Below are positions 14,108 through 22,023 of a stretch of DNA of 22,965 nucleotides, piece by piece (within the stretch, counting starts at the first letter, position 1; each line of letters starts with the position of its first letter). The translations under genes were made by a program, and so were the position numbers. The notes under the pieces were generated by a model. That model made no database searches. It saw only the letters and a list, made by a program, of their open reading frames with translations, and was not told the origin of the DNA. Source of the DNA: Pseudomonadota bacterium (GTDB lineage Bacteria > Pseudomonadota > Alphaproteobacteria > Rhizobiales > Rhizobiaceae); assembly GCA_023387775.1 (NCBI GenBank), contig JAEWHN010000363.1, positions 1 through 22,965 of the forward strand, written 5' to 3'.

Positions 14108-14135
14108 CAAAACCCGCCCTTCGTGGCGGGTTTTG
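14108..14135. terminator. Bidirectional terminator between the DUF815 and nlpD genes
   Basis: CAAAACCCGCC (14108-14118) and GGCGGGTTTTG (14125-14135) form an 11-bp stem with a 6-nt loop. On the plus strand it gives TTTT in the arm and a further TTTTT at 14139-14143; on the minus strand the A-run becomes a T-run. It serves the convergent genes on both sides. Confidence 0.85.
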
Positions 14136-14160
14136 CAGTTTTTGCGCGATCTGGAGGGCC

Positions 14161-15330
14161 CTATTCGAGATAAGTCGACGGATTGACCGGCGTGGAGTTC
14201 TTGCGCACCTCGAAGTGCAGTCGAGGCGATTCGGTGTTTCCGCTCATGCCCGAGAGCGCGATTTCCTGGCCGCGCTTGACGGTCTGGCCACGCGACACCT
14301 TGAGTTCGCTGGCGTGGCCGTAGACGGTGACCAAACCATTCTCGTGCCGCACCAGAACGGTGTTGCCGAATTCCTTCAGACCATCGCCGGCATAGATGAC
14401 CACGCCGTTTTCGGCCGCCTTGACGGGCGTACCCTGCGGCACCTGGATGTCGATGCCGTCATTGGCCTTGCCGCCGCCCTTGCCATAGCCGGAAATGACG
14501 CGACCGCGCACGGGCCAGCGCATCTTGCCGATGCCGGTCGAATCAGGAGCAACCGCGGCGACCTGTTCGGCCTGCTCGATCGTCTTCTCGCTCTTGGGCG
14601 GCGTGTAGGTAGCCACCTTAGGGGCTTCCGCGGCTGCCTTGGCAGGCGCCGGCGTGCTGACAGCGACAGGCTCGGGCGTTGCCGCCGCGACGGCGGTGGT
14701 ACCGCCTGCCGGTATCTTCAAGGTCTGACCGATGCGGACGACGCCGTCGTTCAAGCCATTGGCCGACTGGAGTGCCGCGGCGCTGACGCCGGTCTTCCTG
14801 GAAATCCTGGTAAGCGTATCGCCTTCCTGGACCGTGTAGGTGCCGGACGTTGCGGTTGACGCGCCCTGGTTTGCCGTCACCTTGGCGGGCTGGGGCAGCA
14901 TCGCGACCTGGCCGTCGGGAGTTGAAAGCACCGGAGCCTTGCTGGGCTGCATCTCGGGCTTCGGTGCTGCGGAGGCTGCCCTGGCAGGTGCCGGCATGAC
15001 AGGCTGGCTCGCCGGGGCGGCCGAAGCAGTGGCAGCAGCCGGCTGGGTGACCGGCGGCGGAAGCGGCTGCGACGAAACCGGCGTGAGGGTGCTGCGGGTA
15101 ACCGGAGCGGTTTCCGCACTAGCCAGCGGCGCAGCCTGCATGTCGCCAGGATACGACTGGTTTTGATTCATGATCTGGCGCTGATTCGGCGTCGAGGCGG
15201 TGAAAATGTCGTCGACGCTTGCAAAGCGCGACACGTGCGAACTGCAGCCGGTCGCCATGCCGGCCAGGAGGAGGACCGCTGCACTGCGCACCAAAACGCG
15301 TTCATTCTTGGCTAACATACTGAACCGCAT
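14161..15330 (-). CDS. nlpD: NlpD-like lipoprotein with LysM and degenerate LytM (M23) domain
   Basis: A 389-aa envelope protein. A lipoprotein signal ends in LLAGMATGC (C29, lipidated), then a long Ala/Pro-rich linker, one LysM domain (about 165-207, TYTVQEGDTLTRISRKTGVS...GQTLKIPAG) that binds peptidoglycan, a second Ala/Pro-rich stretch, and a C-terminal LytM domain (about 275-389). The LytM zinc site is incomplete: the first His of HxGxD is Asn290 (NDGID), and the first His of HLH is Arg370 (RLHFEVR), while D294, H339 and H372 remain. E. coli NlpD has the same two substitutions and acts as an amidase activator rather than a hydrolase, so the same role in cell separation is likely. Four in-frame ATGs (15366, 15345, 15330, 15318) precede the signal; 15330 is a compromise. 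Confidence 0.9.
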   Translation of the reverse strand: MRFSMLAKNERVLVRSAAVLLLAGMATGCSSHVSRFASVDDIFTASTPNQRQIMNQNQSYPGDMQAAPLASAETAPVTRSTLTPVSSQPLPPPVTQPAAATASAAPASQPVMPAPARAASAAPKPEMQPSKAPVLSTPDGQVAMLPQPAKVTANQGASTATSGTYTVQEGDTLTRISRKTGVSAAALQSANGLNDGVVRIGQTLKIPAGGTTAVAAATPEPVAVSTPAPAKAAAEAPKVATYTPPKSEKTIEQAEQVAAVAPDSTGIGKMRWPVRGRVISGYGKGGGKANDGIDIQVPQGTPVKAAENGVVIYAGDGLKEFGNTVLVRHENGLVTVYGHASELKVSRGQTVKRGQEIALSGMSGNTESPRLHFEVRKNSTPVNPSTYLE

Positions 15331-15368
15331 CGCAATAACCCGCATACCCGACCCAAACTTCGGCATGA

Positions 15369-15399
15369 TTAAAGCGCGTTAATCTTACCGGGCGGTTAA
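15369..15399 (-). promoter_or_regulatory. TTAA cluster upstream of nlpD (possible CtrA-type site)
   Basis: TTAA at 15369-15372, 15379-15382 and 15396-15399, the first two separated by 6 nt (the CtrA consensus is TTAA-N7-TTAA). They lie 40-70 bp before the preferred nlpD start. The spacing is off by one, so this is only suggestive. Confidence 0.2.
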
Positions 15400-15553
15400 G
15401 AATTGGTTCGCCCTGCCGAACCCGCCGCAAACTGTCCGCGGAACTGCAGGAAAGTGTCGCGAGGAAATGCGGATTGCACGAGCCAAAAGCCAGTGGCAAC
15501 GGGCCTTCCAGCATTTGAAGCGTTGTTAGTCTCTTTGGAGATTGTGAATGCGG

Positions 15554-16207
15554 TCAGATCGCCGCCGCAACGCCTCGGGCCATTGGCTGGAGGCGGACGA
15601 CGCCGATGTCTTCCTGCTCGAATCGGCTGCCAAGCTTGCCCAGCTTGATCATCACCTGCTCGCCCTCCGGCGGTCCCAGCGGCACCACCATGGCGCCACC
15701 GCTGGAGAGCTGGTCGGCAAAGTAGCGCGGCAGGCTCTCGAACGCCGCCCAAACGACAATGCGGTCGAATGGCCCCTCGCCCGGCAGGCCGTTGGAACCA
15801 TCCGTCTGCCGCACGAACACATTGTCGATGCCCAGCGCCTCGAAGCGCTGGCGAGCCTGCTCGACCAATGTCTTGTAGCGGTCGACTGTGACCACGCGCG
15901 CCGCAAGCCGCGACATGACGGCGGCCGTATAGCCGGAGCCGGTGCCGATCTCGAGCACGCGGCTGTTCGGCTCTATGCCCAATGCCGAAATCACCGTCGC
16001 CTGGAGATCGGCGCCTTCCATGGTCTCCCCGCATTCGATGGGAAGCATGCGATCCGACCAGGCGATGTTCTGCCATTGCGCGGGCATGAAGGCGCGCCGG
16101 GGGGTAGCCTCGAAGGCCGTTATCAGGTCTTTCGCCACGATACCGCGGCCGCGCAATCGCAACAGGAAAGCGGCAAAAGCTTCGCGGTCCTCGCTGGCGG
16201 TGGTCAT
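15554..16207 (-). CDS. pcm: Protein-L-isoaspartate O-methyltransferase
   Basis: A 217-aa class I SAM methyltransferase. It would methylate L-isoaspartyl residues in damaged proteins and start their repair, in the cytoplasm. Seen: N-terminal VAKDLITAFEATPRRAFMP (24-42), SAM motif I VLEIGTGSGYTAAVMS (84-99), the acidic ribose-binding VVTVDRYKTLVEQA and a post-motif FDRIVVWAAF. The segment that normally reads GQTISQP reads GETMEGADLQA (60-70) here, so the usual substrate-binding Ser/Gln residues are altered. The ATG overlaps the surE stop by 4 nt. The order surE-pcm-nlpD is the same as in Enterobacteria. Some doubt remains about true isoaspartate specificity. Confidence 0.88.
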   Translation of the reverse strand: MTTASEDREAFAAFLLRLRGRGIVAKDLITAFEATPRRAFMPAQWQNIAWSDRMLPIECGETMEGADLQATVISALGIEPNSRVLEIGTGSGYTAAVMSRLAARVVTVDRYKTLVEQARQRFEALGIDNVFVRQTDGSNGLPGEGPFDRIVVWAAFESLPRYFADQLSSGGAMVVPLGPPEGEQVMIKLGKLGSRFEQEDIGVVRLQPMARGVAAAI

Positions 16208-16962
16208 CCCAATGCCTTCGTCAACTGGTCACGGATTTCGTGGGCGGTGAGGTCGAGCTTCAGCGGCGTGACGGACACGCGCTTGTTTCTCACCGCATGA
16301 ATGTCGGAGCCTTCCCTGACCTCGGGCGCCTCGCGACCGAAGCGCAGCCAGTAGTAGGGAAAGCCGCGGCCGTCGGCGCGTTCATCGATCCAAAGGCTGT
16401 GCACCAGCTTGCCTTGGCTCGTCACGACCGGCGCTTCCACTTCTTCCGGCGGGCAGTTGGGAAAATTGACGTTCAGGAACACGCCGCTCGGAAGATCGAT
16501 CTGCAGCAGCTTGTCCAGCAGGGCTGGCGCAAGCGTCTCGGCGGTGTCCCACGGAACGATGCGGGCCTGGTCGACCACATTGTAGGCCTGGCTCAGCGCG
16601 ATGGAGCGGATACCGAGGAGAGTTCCCTCCATGGCGCCGGCCACTGTGCCCGAATAGGTCACGTCGTCGGCGAGGTTCGCCCCTGAATTCACGCCCGACA
16701 GGATGAGGTCCGGCGGCTCGGGCATCACCTTGCGCACGCCCATGATGACACAATCGGTGGGCGTGCCGCGCACGGCATAGTGGCGGTCGTCGATCCTGCG
16801 CAAACGCAACGGCTCCGAGATCGACAGCGAATGCGCAAAGCCCGACTGGTCTGTCTCGGGTGCAACGACCCAGACATCATCCGACATGGTGCGGGCGATG
16901 CGCTCGAGACAGGCAAGGCCTTCGGCGTGGATGCCGTCGTCGTTCGTCAGGAGGATACGCAT
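16204..16962 (-). CDS. surE: 5'/3'-nucleotidase SurE
   Basis: A 252-aa cytoplasmic metal-dependent phosphatase that removes phosphate from nucleoside 5'- and 3'-monophosphates. Seen: MRILLTNDDGIHAEG with D8-D9, VVAPETDQSGFAHSLSI with S40, GTPTDCV (67-72) and SGVNSGANLADDVTYSGTVAGAMEG (89-113) with N96: all metal and phosphate ligands of the family. Length matches (about 250 aa). Its ATG shares one base with the serS stop (TGATG) and its stop overlaps pcm by 4 nt, so it is translated as part of a serS-surE-pcm unit. Confidence 0.96.
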   Translation of the reverse strand: MRILLTNDDGIHAEGLACLERIARTMSDDVWVVAPETDQSGFAHSLSISEPLRLRRIDDRHYAVRGTPTDCVIMGVRKVMPEPPDLILSGVNSGANLADDVTYSGTVAGAMEGTLLGIRSIALSQAYNVVDQARIVPWDTAETLAPALLDKLLQIDLPSGVFLNVNFPNCPPEEVEAPVVTSQGKLVHSLWIDERADGRGFPYYWLRFGREAPEVREGSDIHAVRNKRVSVTPLKLDLTAHEIRDQLTKALG

Positions 16963-18272
16963 CAGGACCGGATTGCCTCGATCTTCTCCGCGCCGCCCAT
17001 GTAAGGACGAAGAACGTCAGGAATTGTCACGCTGCCGTCCTCGTTCTGGTAGTTCTCGAGCACGGCAATGAGCGCACGGCCGACGGCGGTGCCGGAACCG
17101 TTCAGTGTATGCACGAAGCGGAGGTTCTTGTCGTCCTTGACGCGATAGCGCGCATCCATGCGCCGGGCCTGGAAATCGCCGCAGACGGAGCAGGAAGAAA
17201 TCTCGCGATAGGCGTTCTGGCCAGGCAGCCAGACTTCGATGTCATAGGTCTTGCGCGCGCCAAAGCCCATGTCCCCGGTGCACAGCACAATCGTGCGGAA
17301 CGGCAGTTCGAGGCGCTTCAGCACCTCTTCCGCGCACTGGGTCATGCGTTCATGCTCGGCATTCGAGCTTTCGGCATCGGTGATGGAGACAAGCTCGACC
17401 TTGTAGAACTGGTGCTGCCGCAGCATGCCGCGGGTGTCGCGCCCAGCGGACCCGGCCTCCGAGCGGAAGCACGGCGTCAAGGCCGTCACGCGCAGAGGAA
17501 GCTGCTCCTGGCTGAGGATTTCTTCGCGCACCAGGTTGGTCAGCGGCACCTCGGCGGTGGGGATGAGACCAAGACGCCCTTCGCCGTGCGGCGTAAAGAA
17601 CAGGTCTTCCTCGAACTTGGGCAGCTGGTTGGTGCCGAAAAGCACCTCGTCGCGCACCAGAAGCGGCGGCTGGACCTCGGTGTAGCCGTGCTCCGTGGTG
17701 TGCGTGTCTATCATAAACTGGCCAAGCGCGCGCTCGAGCCGGGCAAGCTGCCCCTTGAGGATAGTGAAGCGGCTGCCAGACAGCTTGGCGGCGCGTTCGA
17801 AATCCATCAGGCCAAGCGCTTCGCCGATGTCGAAATGTTCCTTCACCCAGTTCGGGCGCGGCTTCACCTCGCCAACCTTACGCAGCTCGACGTTGTCGCG
17901 CTCATCCGCGCCGACCGGCACGTCGTCCAGAGGAATGTTCGGTAGGACCGCCAGGGCATCGCCAAGCGCCTTGTCGAGTTCGCGCTCGCGGGCTTCGCCG
18001 TTCTGGATGAAGGCCTTGATGTCGGCGACTTCGAGCTTGAGCTGCTCGGCCAGTGTGGCGTCGCCGTTGCGCATGGCGTTGCCGATCTCGCGGGAGGCGG
18101 CATTGCGGCGTTCCTGCTTGACCTGCAGCTCGCCGAGATGCGCCCGGCGCATCTCGTCTTTAAGCAGCAGGTCGTCCACGGTTGCCTGCGCGGCCTCCGA
18201 CGACTGGCCGCGCTTCACCAACGCATTAACGAGGGTCTTGGGGTTCTCGCGAATCCATTTGATATCAAGCAT
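16962..18272 (-). CDS. serS: Serine--tRNA ligase
   Basis: A 436-aa class II aminoacyl-tRNA synthetase that charges tRNA-Ser (and tRNA-Sec). The N-terminal arm (about 1-110) is the long antiparallel coiled coil that grips the tRNA variable arm. Catalytic blocks: TAE (239-241), motif 2 PCFRSEAGSAGRDTRGMLRQHQF (267-289, ATP-binding R270) and motif 3 GSGTAVGRALIAVLENYQ (392-409). ISSCSVCGDFQARR (358-371) is the serine-pocket region. The ATG start lies 54 bp after tatC with no strong Shine-Dalgarno sequence, and there is no T-box or other leader element in that gap. Confidence 0.98.
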   Translation of the reverse strand: MLDIKWIRENPKTLVNALVKRGQSSEAAQATVDDLLLKDEMRRAHLGELQVKQERRNAASREIGNAMRNGDATLAEQLKLEVADIKAFIQNGEARERELDKALGDALAVLPNIPLDDVPVGADERDNVELRKVGEVKPRPNWVKEHFDIGEALGLMDFERAAKLSGSRFTILKGQLARLERALGQFMIDTHTTEHGYTEVQPPLLVRDEVLFGTNQLPKFEEDLFFTPHGEGRLGLIPTAEVPLTNLVREEILSQEQLPLRVTALTPCFRSEAGSAGRDTRGMLRQHQFYKVELVSITDAESSNAEHERMTQCAEEVLKRLELPFRTIVLCTGDMGFGARKTYDIEVWLPGQNAYREISSCSVCGDFQARRMDARYRVKDDKNLRFVHTLNGSGTAVGRALIAVLENYQNEDGSVTIPDVLRPYMGGAEKIEAIRS

Positions 18273-18326
18273 GTAACGATCCGGTCGCAGTATGAGTTAA
18301 CATGGCCGCGACAGCGGATCGAAAGG

Positions 18327-19199
18327 TCAGCTTGCGGCGGGGCTGTCGCCTGAACCTTGCAGTGATGCCTTGTCGGTCACTGCGTCGGCGGCTTCCTCAT
18401 TCTCACGCGCCACGCGTTCCTGCTCGCGATTCCTTTCGATCATCCGGGCGGCCCAGATGGAAATCTCGTAAAGAAGGATGGTGGGAAGGGCAAGGCCGAT
18501 CTGGCTTACCGGGTCGGGCGGCGTCAGCACAGCGGCCACCACGAAGGCCAGAACGATGGCCCATTTGCGCTTGTCGGCGAGCGCCTGCGACGAAAGGAGC
18601 CCCACGCGCACCATGAGCGACGTCACCACCGGAAGCTGGAACACGAGGCCGAACGAGATGATCAGCGTCATGATCAGACTGAGATATTCTGAAACTTTCG
18701 GAAGCAGCGAGATCTGCACCTCGCTGTCGGTTCCAACCTGCTGCATAGCAAGGAAGAACCACATCACCATCGGGGTGAAGAAGAAATAGACCAGCGCCGC
18801 GCCCATCAGGAACAGTATGGGCGACGCGATCAGGAACGGCAGGAATGCCCGCCGCTCGTTCCGGTAAAGGCCGGGGGCGACAAACTTGTAGATCTGCGCC
18901 GCGATCAGCGGGAAAGCGATGATAAGGCCGCCGAACATGGCGAGCTTGACCTGGGTGAAGAAGAATTCCTGCGGAGCGGTATAGATCAGCTCGACCTTAT
19001 GCGTGTCGAGGCCCGCCCATGCGGTCGCCCATCTGAACGGAATGACCAGGACGTTGAACATCTGCTTGGCAAAGAAAAAGCAGATGAGAAAGGCCACGAA
19101 GAAGCCGCCCAGACACCAGATCAGGCGCTTGCGCAGCTCGATCAGATGCTCGATCAGCGGGGCCGATGACTTTTCGATTTCGTCGTCCTGTTCGCTCAC
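18327..19199 (-). CDS. tatC: Twin-arginine translocase subunit TatC
   Basis: A 290-aa inner-membrane protein with six membrane helices, the receptor for twin-arginine signal peptides. Seen: APLIEHLIELRKRLI (13-27), the periplasmic loop ending in ELIYTAPQEFFFTQVKLA (70-87), PLIAAQIYKFVAPGLYRNERR (97-117) and the C-terminal LTPPDPVSQIGLALPTILLYEISI. It starts with GTG (19199), whose four bases GTGA overlap the tatB stop. The acidic/polar C-terminal tail (about 265-290) is extra to the core. Confidence 0.97.
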   Translation of the reverse strand: MSEQDDEIEKSSAPLIEHLIELRKRLIWCLGGFFVAFLICFFFAKQMFNVLVIPFRWATAWAGLDTHKVELIYTAPQEFFFTQVKLAMFGGLIIAFPLIAAQIYKFVAPGLYRNERRAFLPFLIASPILFLMGAALVYFFFTPMVMWFFLAMQQVGTDSEVQISLLPKVSEYLSLIMTLIISFGLVFQLPVVTSLMVRVGLLSSQALADKRKWAIVLAFVVAAVLTPPDPVSQIGLALPTILLYEISIWAARMIERNREQERVARENEEAADAVTDKASLQGSGDSPAAS

Positions 19200-19855
19200 T
19201 TGGCGCTTCCGGATGAGGTTTTGCTGGCGGCGGCCTTTGCCTTGTCGGCGGGGGGCGCAGCCTTGGCGGGTTTCTTTGTGGTGGCCTTGGAAGCCACCTT
19301 GGCTGCGGGCTTCGAAGCCGCAGCCTTGGGTGCAGCCGAAGCTGCCGTCTTCGCTGCGGCCGGCCTTTTCGCCTTCACGGTCGCAGCCTCGGTGGCAGCC
19401 TTCTTGGCGGGCTCTGGCTGAGGCACCGCCGCAGCCGGCACCACCGTGGGTGCCGCTTCGGCCGGCGGCGCGGGCACAGCTTCTGCGCCGGTTTTCAGCG
19501 GTTCGGCTGGCTGCGCGGCATCCGAGGCAGGCGGGACCGGCGACGGCGATGGCTTCAGCGCGGTATCCAGCCCGGAACGAACGTCGGCAGCCGCCTGCTC
19601 GAACGGGTTGAGCTGCTTCTTGATTTCCGTCGCCGGATTAAGGCTACGAAGCGCATCGACGGATTTCTTTACGTCGTCGAGTTCCGCTTCCTTGAGCGCC
19701 TCATTGAACTGTCTTTGGAAATCGCCGGCCATCGTCCGCAATTTCGCCGTCGTCTTGCCGAACGTGCGCAGCATGCGCGGCAAGTCCTTGGGCCCCACGA
19801 CCACGATCATGACGATCGCGATCACGAGCATCTCACTCCAGCCGATATCAAACAT
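19196..19855 (-). CDS. tatB: Twin-arginine translocase subunit TatB with long Ala/Lys/Pro-rich tail
   Basis: A 219-aa protein. It has the TatB start MFDIGWSEMLVIAIVMIVVVGPKDLP (membrane helix about 7-20, G-P hinge 21-22), an amphipathic helix (23-65) and coiled-coil-prone acidic segment to about 100, then a Pro/Ala-rich and finally Lys/Ala-rich C-terminus (from about 105). The tail resembles histone H1-like low-complexity sequence and is longer than in E. coli TatB (171 aa), a common trait in rhizobia. TatB bridges TatC and TatA during substrate recognition. It is separated from tatA by 30 bp and overlaps tatC by 4 nt. Confidence 0.95.
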   Translation of the reverse strand: MFDIGWSEMLVIAIVMIVVVGPKDLPRMLRTFGKTTAKLRTMAGDFQRQFNEALKEAELDDVKKSVDALRSLNPATEIKKQLNPFEQAAADVRSGLDTALKPSPSPVPPASDAAQPAEPLKTGAEAVPAPPAEAAPTVVPAAAVPQPEPAKKAATEAATVKAKRPAAAKTAASAAPKAAASKPAAKVASKATTKKPAKAAPPADKAKAAASKTSSGSAK

Positions 19856-19885
19856 GGTTACTCAACCCGACTAGCGGAAAGCGCT

Positions 19886-20113
19886 TCAGCTCTTGCTGGT
19901 CTTTTCCTTCGCCTGGACGGTTTCGTCGGCACGATGCTCCACGGTGCGGGCGTCGGCGGCCTTCTCGTCGTCGTCCTCGTCGGACATGCCCTTCTTGAAG
20001 CTCTTGATGCCCTTGGCCATGTCGCCCATCAGTTCCGGGATCTTGCCACGGCCAAACAGCAGCAACACCACTACCAGCACGATGAGCCAGTGCCAAATCG
20101 AAAAGGAACCCAT
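19886..20113 (-). CDS. tatA: Twin-arginine translocase subunit TatA
   Basis: A 75-aa pore-forming subunit: membrane helix about 6-20 (IWHWLIVLVVVLLLF), the FG hinge at 20-21, then GRGKIPELMGDMAKGIKSFKKGM, the canonical amphipathic helix of TatA/E, and an acidic/charged tail (DEDDDEK). The ATG at 20113 has GAGAG about 8 nt upstream. It is the first gene of the tat operon and follows the ABC ATPase gene by 35 bp on the same strand. Confidence 0.97.
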   Translation of the reverse strand: MGSFSIWHWLIVLVVVLLLFGRGKIPELMGDMAKGIKSFKKGMSDEDDDEKAADARTVEHRADETVQAKEKTSKS

Positions 20114-20148
20114 GGTAACTCTCTCTCGAACGATTTCCTGAGATTGAT

Positions 20149-21255
20149 CTATGCGCTTTCACGCTGTGTTTCAAACAGAAGTACGTCAGACTTGCGCAGC
20201 GAAAGCCAGATGTCACGCGCTTTTGCAGTCAATGCCCCACAGCGTATTCGAGCCCGCACCGGGGCCTCTGCGCCTGAAACGGCAAGTTCAAGCAATTCCA
20301 CGACGCCGAGGAAGCGTCGCGAAAGGATCCTTGCCTCGATTTCGCCCGCCGTTTCGCTCACATCGAATCCGGTAAGCCGCACAGCCACGGTCGCGTCGGC
20401 ACCATCCGCCAGATCCGGCGCCGGCACCCGTCCGATCGGCGTGTCGACGCAGTGCCCGTTCACCCGGCCCTGAAAGACGTTCAGCTCCGAGAAGAAACCC
20501 GCGACGAACAGGTTGGCCGGCTTGAGATAGAGGTCCTCTGCGCGGCCCGACTGCACCAGCCTGCCATCCTTCAGCAGCGCGATGCGATCGGCCATGCGCA
20601 TCGCCTCCTCCGCGTCGTGCGTTACCACGATTGCGGTGGCGCGGCTCTCGCGCAGGATTGCCAGCGTCTCGGCCCGCACGGAGTCCTTGAGGCGGGAATC
20701 CAGGCCCGAGAAGGGCTCGTCCATCAACAGCACCGCCGGACGCGGCGCGAGCGCGCGGGCCAGCGCCACGCGCTGCTGCTGGCCGCCCGAAAGCGCATGG
20801 GGATAGGACGCGGCATAATCCGCCAAGCCAACCCGCGACAGCGCGATCATCGCCTCGCGGCGCCCCTCGTCCGCCGACAAGGCGGTCAGGCCGAAGCGAA
20901 CATTGTCCAGGATGGTCAGATGCGGAAACAGCGCGAAGTCCTGGAACACCAGCCCGATCGAACGCTTTTCCGGAGGAAGGAACACGCTGGGACCGGCGAT
21001 TTCGCGATCGTTGAGCAGCACGCGCCCGGTGGTCTGCGCCTCGATGCCGGCGGCGATGCGCAGCAGCGTGGTCTTGCCCGAACCAGAGGGTCCCAGAAGG
21101 CACAGCACCTCGCCCGGTTCGGCGATCAGCGACACGTCCCGCAGCGTCTCGGCACCGGGACCAAAGGAATGGCAGATGTTTTCGAACGCGAGGCGCGCAG
21201 CAAAAGTGACGCCCGCGGTCACCCGGCTCGCCGTCTGCGTATTCTCAAGCTTCAC
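20149..21255 (-). CDS. Orphan ABC transporter ATP-binding protein (FbpC/PotA-type)
   Basis: A 368-aa ABC ATPase. Walker A GPSGSGKT (55-62), Q-loop VFQDFALFPH with Q105, signature LSGGQQQR (155-162), Walker B VLLMDEP (175-181), D-loop SGLDSR and switch H213 (VTHD) are all intact. The C-terminal part (about 230-368) is a TOBE-type regulatory domain, as in Fe(III), spermidine/putrescine or molybdate/sulfate importers. No permease or binding-protein gene is nearby, so it serves a transporter encoded elsewhere or is recruited by another system. It starts with GTG (21255), with AAAGG 10 nt upstream. It sits between scpB (33-bp gap) and tatA, an order that looks stable in the Phyllobacteriaceae. Confidence 0.88.
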   Translation of the reverse strand: MKLENTQTASRVTAGVTFAARLAFENICHSFGPGAETLRDVSLIAEPGEVLCLLGPSGSGKTTLLRIAAGIEAQTTGRVLLNDREIAGPSVFLPPEKRSIGLVFQDFALFPHLTILDNVRFGLTALSADEGRREAMIALSRVGLADYAASYPHALSGGQQQRVALARALAPRPAVLLMDEPFSGLDSRLKDSVRAETLAILRESRATAIVVTHDAEEAMRMADRIALLKDGRLVQSGRAEDLYLKPANLFVAGFFSELNVFQGRVNGHCVDTPIGRVPAPDLADGADATVAVRLTGFDVSETAGEIEARILSRRFLGVVELLELAVSGAEAPVRARIRCGALTAKARDIWLSLRKSDVLLFETQRESA

Positions 21256-21288
21256 GTGAATAGAGCCTTTGGCACTGTCATTCCCTGC

Positions 21289-22023
21289 TCAATCATCTAC
21301 CGCCCGAGGTGTCAACAGGCCGAGTTCCTCGAAGTCGATATCCGTCAGCGGATCTTCGTCATCAGTGAGCAGGTCGAGGTCCGAAGGGGGAATCGGGATC
21401 GAGAAGTTGGAGGGCATGCGGGCCGACAACAGCCCTGCCCCCTTCAACTCCTCGATGCCGGGCAGATCGCGGATGTCCTCAAGCGCGAAGTGGTCGAGGA
21501 AGTTGTCGGTGGTGCCGTAGGTCACAGGTCGTCCCGGCGTGCGCCGTCGCCCACGCATGCGAACCCACTCGGTTTCGAGCAGCGTGTCCAGCGTGCCCTT
21601 CGAGGTCTCCACGCCGCGAATATCCTCGATCTCGGCGCGCGTTACGGGCTGGTGGTAGGCTATTATGACCAGCACTTCGAGTGCGGCCCGCGACAGCTTC
21701 TTCTGCTGCACCGCGTCCCGGCTCATCAGGAATGCAAGGTCGCCGGCAGTGCGGAACGCCCAGGAGTCCGCCACCCGCACGAGATTGACGCCGCGCTGCG
21801 CATAGATCTTCTGCAGTTCGGTCATCGTGGCCGCTATGTCCACGCCCTCCGGCAGGCGGGCGGCCAGCGCCCGTTCGCTGACCGGCTCGGCACTGGCGAA
21901 CACGATCGCTTCCGCCATGCGCACCACCTCGGCCAGATGGCGGCGCTCGGCGGCCTTGCGTTCGCCCGCCGCCTCGTCGGAGACGAAGGGGATAACTGTG
22001 GCATTGGCGCTGTTCTCGCTCAT
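21289..22023 (-). CDS. scpB: Segregation and condensation protein B
   Basis: A 244-aa kleisin-associated protein of the SMC-ScpAB condensin. Two winged-helix regions are visible: the first around VVRMAEAIVFASAEPVSERALAARLP (33-58), the second at LSRAALEVLVIIAYHQPVTRAEIEDIRGV (about 110-138) followed by TLLETEWVRMRGRRRTPGRPVTYGTT. The acidic C-terminal tail (DLLTDDEDPLTDIDFEEL) is typical of alphaproteobacterial ScpB. Its ATG overlaps the scpA stop by 4 nt. Confidence 0.95.
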   Translation of the reverse strand: MSENSANATVIPFVSDEAAGERKAAERRHLAEVVRMAEAIVFASAEPVSERALAARLPEGVDIAATMTELQKIYAQRGVNLVRVADSWAFRTAGDLAFLMSRDAVQQKKLSRAALEVLVIIAYHQPVTRAEIEDIRGVETSKGTLDTLLETEWVRMRGRRRTPGRPVTYGTTDNFLDHFALEDIRDLPGIEELKGAGLLSARMPSNFSIPIPPSDLDLLTDDEDPLTDIDFEELGLLTPRAVDD

